This document shows positions 59,079 to 64,000 of a stretch of DNA of 64,000 nt, piece after piece; position 1 is the stretch's first letter, and each line of letters starts with the position of its first letter. The translations under genes and the position numbers were made by a program. Under the pieces are notes generated by a model. It was not told where the DNA came from. It did no database searches and worked only from the letters and a program-made list of their open reading frames with translations. The stretch comes from Stieleria magnilauensis. GTDB taxonomy: Bacteria; Planctomycetota; Planctomycetia; Pirellulales; Pirellulaceae. The stretch covers positions 2,392,394 through 2,456,393 of the forward strand of contig CP036432.1 in the NCBI GenBank assembly GCA_007753675.1, written 5' to 3'.

Positions 59079-59725
59079 GCACCCATCGTTTTGCCACCTT
59101 CTTCCGGCTCGCTCGGATCTTCCTCGACCAAGCGTTTGACAAACCGGGCCGGGTTGCCGGCAACCATCACGTATGCGGGAACCTTTGCCGCCGTGACCGC
59201 TCCGGCGCTGATCATCGCGCCGTCGCCCACCCCCGCCATCACGATCGCAGCCTCGCCGATCCAACAATACTCGCCGATCTCGGTGATTTGAAACAACAGG
59301 TTATCCGGCGTCGTCCAACGGCCCTGACCGTCCATCACATGGTGCTCTCCGGTACTCAAAATACTGGATCGGCTGCCGATCAAGCTGCCGCGCCCCAGCT
59401 TGACCCGGCCCATCAATGCGTAGGGGCCGATATAAACTTCCGGACCGACGATGGCTTCGCGATGATTGAACAGGACACCAAATCCAATCTGGCAATCGAT
59501 GCTGCAACCGGTCAACGTCCCCCGATAAAACGCCCGTCTCAGACACATCCCAAACAGTCCCGGCATCACGGCATAGAACTGTCCCCACCCGTGAAAGAAA
59601 CGCTCATAGCCCGGTCCTCGCTTTGTCTCCAAGTAACACACCAGCACCGACGGAGCGACCAGAACGGCCGCCGAGGTATTGAGGGTGATCTTGATCAAGC
59701 GGCGGAGAACGGGTTCAGACTGCAC
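59066..59725 (-). CDS. Hexapeptide-repeat (left-handed beta-helix) acyltransferase
   Basis: A 219-aa protein. Imperfect hexapeptide turns run from about 73 to 195: IDCQIGFGVLFNHREAIVGP, VYIGPYALMGRVKLGRGSLI and IGEYCWIGEAAIVMAGVGDG, ending with the typical KVPAYVMVAGNPARFVKRL. Residues 10-60 form an N-terminal helical region. The family (WcaF/maltose-acetyltransferase-like) transfers acetyl or other acyl groups from CoA or ACP to sugars. The last residues, KTMGAVSG, are encoded by repeat DNA (family E word and heptads), so the native C-terminus may have been altered. It is part of the minus-strand cluster. Confidence 0.85.
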   Translation of the reverse strand: MQSEPVLRRLIKITLNTSAAVLVAPSVLVCYLETKRGPGYERFFHGWGQFYAVMPGLFGMCLRRAFYRGTLTGCSIDCQIGFGVLFNHREAIVGPEVYIGPYALMGRVKLGRGSLIGSRSSILSTGEHHVMDGQGRWTTPDNLLFQITEIGEYCWIGEAAIVMAGVGDGAMISAGAVTAAKVPAYVMVAGNPARFVKRLVEEDPSEPEEGGKTMGAVSG

Positions 59726-59737
59726 GACGGGGGGCTA

Positions 59738-59956
59738 GGCAAAACGATGGGGGCAAAACGATGGGAAACCCAAGGCAGAATGATACGGGGCAGAATGATG
59801 TTGCTGGCACCGGAGGACGGCTACAAAAACACGAAAAGGCACAATGAAAGTGTTAGTTTGCAAGCCGATTGTCTGTGTGTCTCATTGTGCATTCTGTCGC
59901 TCCTCTGTCGCTCCGCTAACTGCTAACTGCTAACCGCCAACCGCTAACTAGCAACC
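59738..59956. repeat. Family E words and a heptad array before the hexapeptide gene
   Basis: At 59738-59800, tandem-like words GGCAAAACGATGG (twice) and GGCAGAATGAT (twice). At 59915-59956, six 7-mers (GCTAACT, GCTAACT, GCTAACC, GCCAACC, GCTAACT, AGCAACC) that overlap the stop codon of the adenylate-forming gene. This 222-bp spacer (59726-59947) has no gene. Confidence 0.85.
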
Positions 59957-61387
59957 CTCTCCCCTCGCTCGTTTGAATCGATCGGTGACCATTGAGGTTT
60001 CCGACAAACTGACCTTCACCGGGATCGCTTCCTGCGGCAATCGATCCTTGCAATGGCTTCGCATGGCGGATTTGAATTCGGCGATACTTGATGCATCGGC
60101 CAGTCGGACGCTGGCGCGGACGACTTGCCCCATCAACGGGTGCTCCATGCCACTGACGGCTGCTTCACAGACACTCGGCATTTCCAGCAGCACGCTTTCG
60201 ACTTCGATCGGTGAGACCTTCGTCCCCCCGACGTTGATGAATTCCGACTTGCGGCCCATCACACGCATCCATTCGCCGCGGATTTCCACTTCGTCACCGG
60301 TATCCATGAAGCCGTCCTGGTCGAACGGTGACGGAGCGTTCAAGTAGCCCAGCATCGCCGTTTGGGCGCGAATCCACAGCCTGCCGTCGACGATCTTGGT
60401 TTCGTAGCCATCACCGCCGACCTTCATCCACAGCGATTCGTTGTTCTCGGATTTTGATTTCAAGATCCCCATTTCCGTCGTGCCGTAGGTCTGCAACAGG
60501 TCAACACCGGGCAGAGCTTGGCCGAGGCGTTTCAGGACGCTCTCGGGCATCGGTTCCGATCCATAGGTCACCCGGCGAAGCGATGAAAGATCGTACTGAT
60601 CGATCACACCGGTGATCAGCATCAGGTTGAGGAACGTCGGCGAAACCGGAAGCACTTCGATTCGGTGTTCTTCGATGCACGCCGCAACGTCCTGTGGCGA
60701 TCGACTTCGCGGGACAACCAGTGTGCCGCCATGAGTCAACACGTACAGCATCGTGTTGATCCCGCCGATGTGGTCCATCTGCATGAACGCCAGCATCTTT
60801 CCCACGTCACGGTGCTGGGTATACCGTAGCCGCAACCGATCGAGATCCTGAACGGCCGCCTTGGGATCACCGGTCGTCCCGGACGTGAACAGCACCAATC
60901 CCGCGTGCCCAGATGCCTGGAGTGATTGATACAAGGGATGTGCTTCGTTCCGACTCGCGTTTTGGGGCGTGACATCCGTTCGCAAACTGTCGCTTCCCGC
61001 CCCGCGCATGGGCGGAGCAGTCGACGGCTGTGGTTGGACCGTGATTCTTTCGGGCGGCGAGTCGGGGCGGCACGCCGGCAGTCCCATGCGATGGGTTGCC
61101 AGGGCAATGTCCAAGAGCCGGTCGATGCGTTCATCGGCTGCCTCGGGCAGCGGCACCGCGGTGGCGTGCCGATCCGCGACGGCGAAGAACATCGCCAGAC
61201 TATTCGGCGAATAGTTTCCCGGAAATCCGATCACCGACGTCCCATCGATGTCGGCATCGGTCATTTCGCGGCACAGTTGCTTGACGGATTCGGCGAGTTC
61301 GCGATACGTGACCCGAGAGTCGTCGCTGCCGCCGATGAACGCCGGCTGGTCTCCATGACCGGCAAACGTTTGTTGCCAAGAACTCAT
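59948..61387 (-). CDS. Acyl-AMP-forming ligase (ANL superfamily)
   Basis: A 479-aa enzyme. P-loop LFTSGTTGDPKAAV (about 167-180), A5 motif LLQTYGTTEMG, A7 motif DGFMDTGDEVEIRGEWMRVM, A8 GRKSEFINVGGTKVSPIEVE. The C-terminal catalytic Lys may be in TDRFKRARG, although the usual NGK context is missing. A Pro/Ser-rich linker of about 50 residues precedes the P-loop. It activates a carboxylic acid, plausibly loading the acyl carrier protein encoded upstream in the cluster. It overlaps the SDR gene by 4 bp (ATGA), so the two are translationally coupled. The stop codon touches a heptad array. Confidence 0.87.
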   Translation of the reverse strand: MSSWQQTFAGHGDQPAFIGGSDDSRVTYRELAESVKQLCREMTDADIDGTSVIGFPGNYSPNSLAMFFAVADRHATAVPLPEAADERIDRLLDIALATHRMGLPACRPDSPPERITVQPQPSTAPPMRGAGSDSLRTDVTPQNASRNEAHPLYQSLQASGHAGLVLFTSGTTGDPKAAVQDLDRLRLRYTQHRDVGKMLAFMQMDHIGGINTMLYVLTHGGTLVVPRSRSPQDVAACIEEHRIEVLPVSPTFLNLMLITGVIDQYDLSSLRRVTYGSEPMPESVLKRLGQALPGVDLLQTYGTTEMGILKSKSENNESLWMKVGGDGYETKIVDGRLWIRAQTAMLGYLNAPSPFDQDGFMDTGDEVEIRGEWMRVMGRKSEFINVGGTKVSPIEVESVLLEMPSVCEAAVSGMEHPLMGQVVRASVRLADASSIAEFKSAMRSHCKDRLPQEAIPVKVSLSETSMVTDRFKRARGEGC

Positions 61388-62085
61388 CCTGCGCCTCCCA
61401 GGTAGACGACTTGACCGGTGACAAAATCGCTTGCGGGATTGACAAAGAAGTCGACCACGTTGATCACATCATCGACGGTCCCCCAACGTGGAATCGCTTG
61501 ACGCCCGATCAAGGCGTCGAGTTTTTCTTCCGAAATGCCTCGAATCAGATCCGTGCGAATCGGTGTCGGGGCGACGGCGTTAACGGTGATCTTCAACGCC
61601 CCCAGTTCCTGCGCCAAAACTCGGGTCCATTGTTCGATCGCCGCCTTGGTCGCAGAATAAATCGCTTCGCCTTCCAGGCGAAACGGAACCGCGACGGTCG
61701 AGAAGTTGACGATCCGAGGATGATCACCGCGGCGAAGCAATCGAATAGCGGCATGGGTGACATCGACGACCGCGTTCAGATTCAGATCGACCACCTTGCG
61801 AGACGCCGCCGGCGGTTGCAGCGCGACCGGCGCCATCGACGCCATGCCGGCGTTGTTGATCAAGACATCCAGTCGCCCGAACCGCGAGCGAATGTCTCGC
61901 ATCATCCCGCCGACCTCATCGGGATCCGTCAAATCAACTCGAAAGTGAACGAAGCGATCAGAATCCAAATCCATCTCTGACCGCGAGCACCCCACCACCA
62001 TCGCGCCCGCATCGAGAAAGTGATCCGCCAGCGCCCGCCCAATCCCCCGACTACACCCCGTCACCAAAACAATCCGATCAGACAT
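61384..62085 (-). CDS. SDR-family NAD(P)-dependent oxidoreductase, FabG-like
   Basis: A 233-aa classical short-chain dehydrogenase. Cofactor motif TGCSRGIG (9-16), NNAG (77-80), and catalytic Ser129, Tyr143 and Lys147 in FSTVAVPFRLEGEAIYSATK. The C-terminal APTPIRTDLIRG and FVTGQVVYLGGAG complete the fold. The neighbouring ACP and acyl-ligase genes make reduction of a carrier-bound 3-ketoacyl group the most attractive role, but a sugar or other substrate cannot be excluded. The start ATG at 62085 is 272 bp from the IS630 left end, so expression from the operon's original promoter could be affected by that insertion. Confidence 0.9.
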   Translation of the reverse strand: MSDRIVLVTGCSRGIGRALADHFLDAGAMVVGCSRSEMDLDSDRFVHFRVDLTDPDEVGGMMRDIRSRFGRLDVLINNAGMASMAPVALQPPAASRKVVDLNLNAVVDVTHAAIRLLRRGDHPRIVNFSTVAVPFRLEGEAIYSATKAAIEQWTRVLAQELGALKITVNAVAPTPIRTDLIRGISEEKLDALIGRQAIPRWGTVDDVINVVDFFVNPASDFVTGQVVYLGGAG

Positions 62086-62092
62086 AGAGTGA

Positions 62093-62356
62093 AGTGGCTA
62101 GTTGCTAGTGGGCAGGACGGATAAACCACGAAATGTGCAAAGAACATGAACGAAGCATGGAAAATCAGTGGTCAGTCTGTCATGGCATCGATCAGCGGGA
62201 GCGATGCGGTCAGGAAGCCAACCGGGATTCCCGATCCCGTCCAACCCTTCGTGTCTTTCGTATCTTTCGTGATGAACCTTCAGCCAAGCCCACGAATCCA
62301 TCAGCCATCCCACCGGTAACCAGCTATCCCGCCCCCCATCGCGCCACTAGCCACTA
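62093..62356. repeat. Spacer with heptad words at both ends
   Basis: AGTGGCT, AGTTGCT, AGTGGGC at 62093-62113, just upstream of the SDR start, and GCCACTA x 2 at 62343-62356, the latter cut by IS630 at its TA. The array resumes with GCCACTA x 2 at 63583-63596. The middle shows no gene. Confidence 0.85.
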
Positions 62357-62364
62357 GTGGTGCG

Positions 62365-63060
62365 TCAAAGTCTAATTTTAGGGTAGACGGATTTGAGTTT
62401 AACCCGGGCGTCGTCAATTTTCATCTGCCAGTCAACGCCTCGTTGTCTTGCATTGATGTCCGATGACCATGCTGCAATCTCTCTGGCCAACTCCTCAATA
62501 CTTCCAATGCGTCGCCCGCCAACACATTGACGGGTGATGCTGCTTAACTCGTTCTCTGCGATATTGAGCCAGCTACCGTGCTTGGGCGTATAGCACCAGT
62601 TGATTCGCTTCACCAACGCCCGTGCTCGAGACGGCTCAAACACTTCGTAGAAAGCCCCGCGAGTGTGCGTGTTGAGATTGTCGCAAACCAACGTCACCGT
62701 CTCGCAATCGGCGTAACGTCCCTCAAGCAGCTCAGCCATTAGCAAGGCCCAGTCCGCTTTGGTCTTGGTCTCTCTGGCGTAGGCTTCTCGCCATCCTGCC
62801 AGCGGCTCGGTGTACATGAAAATGTTCGCTACTCCGGCACGTTCGTATTCATAGTCCACCCGGCGGGGATGTTCGGTGGTCGCTTCGATCGGAACGTTGA
62901 CGTCCTTGATCAGTTGGACCGGTTGTTCATCCATGCAGATCACCGGATGACTCGAATCGTACGGTTTTTCGTAAGTTTCTAGCACATCTTCCATGCTCGC
63001 GGCGAACTCCGCATCGCACTGTGGCGGGATCACCCAGTACTCGATGTTGCGATTATTCAT
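62365..63060 (-). CDS. IS630 transposase, second frame (DDE catalytic part)
   Basis: A 231-aa frame from ATG 63060, more likely expressed as a -1 frameshift fusion with the first frame. All catalytic motifs are present: HPVICMDEQPVQLIKD (Asp), VTLVCDNLNTHTRG (Asp) and KHGSWLNIAENELSSITRQC (Glu). The C-terminus INARQRGVDWQMKIDDARVK is as in related elements. The TGA stop lies inside the left terminal repeat. The element appears capable of expression. Confidence 0.88.
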   Translation of the reverse strand: MNNRNIEYWVIPPQCDAEFAASMEDVLETYEKPYDSSHPVICMDEQPVQLIKDVNVPIEATTEHPRRVDYEYERAGVANIFMYTEPLAGWREAYARETKTKADWALLMAELLEGRYADCETVTLVCDNLNTHTRGAFYEVFEPSRARALVKRINWCYTPKHGSWLNIAENELSSITRQCVGGRRIGSIEELAREIAAWSSDINARQRGVDWQMKIDDARVKLKSVYPKIRL

Positions 63061-63500
63061 GCGATTTTTTTTAGCGTCTGGCGAACGGTTTCATGCGAGA
63101 CCGAATCGCAGATCCCCAGTTCGACGACTTTCTCGGCGAGCAATCTCAGCGACCAGTTGGCATAGCCTGCTGGCGGTTTGCCTAGACGAGTGGCGATGAT
63201 TTTCGCCTCTTCTTGACCGCTGAGGCATTTAGGTCTGGCAGGCTCCGCACGTTTCTTTCCCTGCAGTGTTTGCTCAAAGCCAAACTCGACAAACCGCTGT
63301 CGTATATTTTCGACCGTCTTGGTGCGGCAACGATAAGCTTCAGCAATCGCCGCATCGGTCCATGCCAAATCGTCTGCATCCGCAGCAAGCAAGATTTGGG
63401 CACGACGCACCTTCTGGCTAGAACCGCTAAACTTCTTGACGATTGCATCGAGCGTCCGACGCTCCTGATCGTTCAACCGAACGATGTACTTTTTCTGCAT
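63057..63500 (-). CDS. IS630 transposase, first frame (DNA-binding part)
   Basis: A 147-aa product from ATG 63500, preceded by GGAGGG. It carries the helix-turn-helix region QKVRRAQILLAADADDLAWT and IAEAYRCRTKTVENIRQRFV. The frame ends at TGA, overlapping the second frame by 4 bp. Just before the end is a run of eight A (minus strand, 63072-63065). A -1 slip there would fuse RQTLKK to NRMNNRNIEYWVIPP, the normal continuation for this family, giving one full transposase. Confidence 0.85.
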   Translation of the reverse strand: MQKKYIVRLNDQERRTLDAIVKKFSGSSQKVRRAQILLAADADDLAWTDAAIAEAYRCRTKTVENIRQRFVEFGFEQTLQGKKRAEPARPKCLSGQEEAKIIATRLGKPPAGYANWSLRLLAEKVVELGICDSVSHETVRQTLKKIA

Positions 63501-63579
63501 TGGAAAACCCTCCGTGTTCCCCAAAGCATGAAGCTTTTACGCGATTAGACCAACCCTAATTCTTGAAGCTGACGCACCA

Positions 63580-63885
63580 CTAGCCACTAGCCACTAACTT
63601 CTCCTCAATAAACGCCACCAGCGTGGGAACATCGCGATACGGGCTGCGTCGCTGTGACATAGCTTGGGCGTCGCTGAGGCTGATTTCGGCCCCCCGTTCC
63701 GCCAAAAGGTCTTCGATGTCCATCATTAAGGTCACCAGTCCGAGCGAATCGAGTGGACTATCGCCTCCGAAGATCTGAGCGTCGGGCGCGACCGCCAGTT
63801 GGTCGTTCGATTGCCGCAGTTGATTCAACCGCCTGATGCAATCCAAAATGGATTGTTCGATCTCAGCCCGAGATAACAGTGACAT
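63580..63885 (-). CDS. Acyl carrier protein-like protein
   Basis: A 101-aa protein from ATG 63885. The phosphopantetheine attachment motif is PLDSLGLVTLMMDIEDLLAE, with Ser47 the modified residue. Helices before (LSRAEIEQSILDCIRRLNQL) and after (SPYRDVPTLVAFIEEKL) fit a standalone carrier of 80-100 aa. It should carry an acyl chain for the SDR, ligase and acyltransferases downstream. The last codons (LVASG, stop) are encoded by GCCACTA heptads, and the TAG stop spans the IS630 junction; the stop would exist without the insertion too. Its start lies within the end of the upstream gene (23-bp overlap), so they are coupled. Confidence 0.85.
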   Translation of the reverse strand: MSLLSRAEIEQSILDCIRRLNQLRQSNDQLAVAPDAQIFGGDSPLDSLGLVTLMMDIEDLLAERGAEISLSDAQAMSQRRSPYRDVPTLVAFIEEKLVASG

Positions 63886-64000
63886 CAAACTTCCCGCCTT
63901 CGATCTCGGCTTTTAAAGGTTGATCCAGCCCAACGAATTGTCCTGTCAACGCACGAGGGGTCGATGAAGGACAATGTACATCACCCAAGCCATAAAACTT
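63863..64000 (-). CDS. C-terminal end of an unidentified gene, partial
   Basis: An open minus-strand frame enters from beyond the window and ends at TGA 63863-63865, giving 45 residues: KFYGLGDVHCPSSTPRALTG, QFVGLDQPLKAEIEGGKFDV, then TVISG. It overlaps the acyl carrier gene start by 23 bp, a pattern typical of operons, which supports it as the next upstream gene of the cluster. The fragment is too short to name. The start lies outside the window. Confidence 0.55.
   Translation of the reverse strand, partial: KFYGLGDVHCPSSTPRALTGQFVGLDQPLKAEIEGGKFDVTVISG

Larger units (their letters stand above)
62357..63580 (-). mobile_element. IS630-family insertion sequence
   Basis: A 1224-bp element. 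The ends GTGGTGCGTCA (62357-62367) and TGACGCACCAC (63570-63580) are perfect complements, with further imperfect pairing inward (TTTTAGGG / CCCTAAT). A TA dinucleotide flanks both sides (62355-62356, 63581-63582), the IS630/Tc1 target rule. It contains two overlapping frames and has inserted in a run of GCCACTA heptads. Confidence 0.9.

Overview
The window looks like a chromosomal segment of a planctomycete, most likely Pirellulaceae (Rhodopirellula-like). The basis is a set of lineage signatures: the end of a DUF1553 protein, a secreted c-type cytochrome fused to WD40 repeats, a giant secreted protein with the LEPR-XLL motif and a dockerin, a PEP-CTERM protein, Gly-rich secreted proteins with carboxypeptidase-regulatory-like domains, and very repeat-rich spacers. 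Most of it is high GC; roughly 43.2-50 kb looks AT-richer and accessory. No rRNA, tRNA or CRISPR array was recognised. All names come from reading motifs; no database search was run.

Layout. 0-10 kb: DUF1553 tail, cytochrome/WD40 protein, PIN-TRAM membrane protein, a spacer full of palindromes, and a 1700-residue LEPR-XLL metalloprotease-like dockerin protein on the minus strand. 10.7-17.3 kb: DUF6580 membrane protein, secreted protein, MsrB, orphan ABC ATPase, and an adenylate-forming enzyme plus aldehyde dehydrogenase pair. 17.5-25 kb: two paralogous secreted proteins, a small conserved protein, a TolC-like lipoprotein and a secreted protein. 25.3-30.6 kb: signalling block (GAF/SpoIIE phosphatase, nitroreductase, PP2C phosphatase, RegB-like histidine kinase). 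30.6-41 kb: HemL, an unknown protein, FeeM-like acyltransferase, MacB/DevC-type permease, GDSL esterase, GT4 glycosyltransferase, and a VAO-type flavoprotein with a methyltransferase.

41-56 kb is the accessory and mobile part. An IS3 remnant is cut by an IS256 element. It is followed by a PEP-CTERM protein, small secreted proteins, and a cassette resembling the 'HPr-rel-A' system (65-aa peptide, PqqD-like chaperone, HprK-like kinase fused to a nucleotidyltransferase). Then comes an insertion nest: IS66 inside an IS1182-type element, which is inside a palindromic repeat, with an IS4 element about 120 bp further on. Terminal repeats and target duplications let most of the ancestral locus be reconstructed.

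56-64 kb is a minus-strand cluster joining carrier-protein chemistry to glycan assembly: an unidentified partial gene, acyl carrier protein, IS630 insertion, SDR reductase, adenylate-forming ligase, hexapeptide acyltransferase, acyltransferase-3 and a glycosyltransferase. Its spacers, several gene ends and parts of the glycosyltransferase gene are built of 7-bp tandem repeats. The strongest candidates for something unusual are the kinase/PqqD/peptide cassette, the heptad-repeat acyl-glycan cluster, the hairpin-chain element near 4.1-4.5 kb and the shared C-terminal tail of the two tandem secreted proteins.
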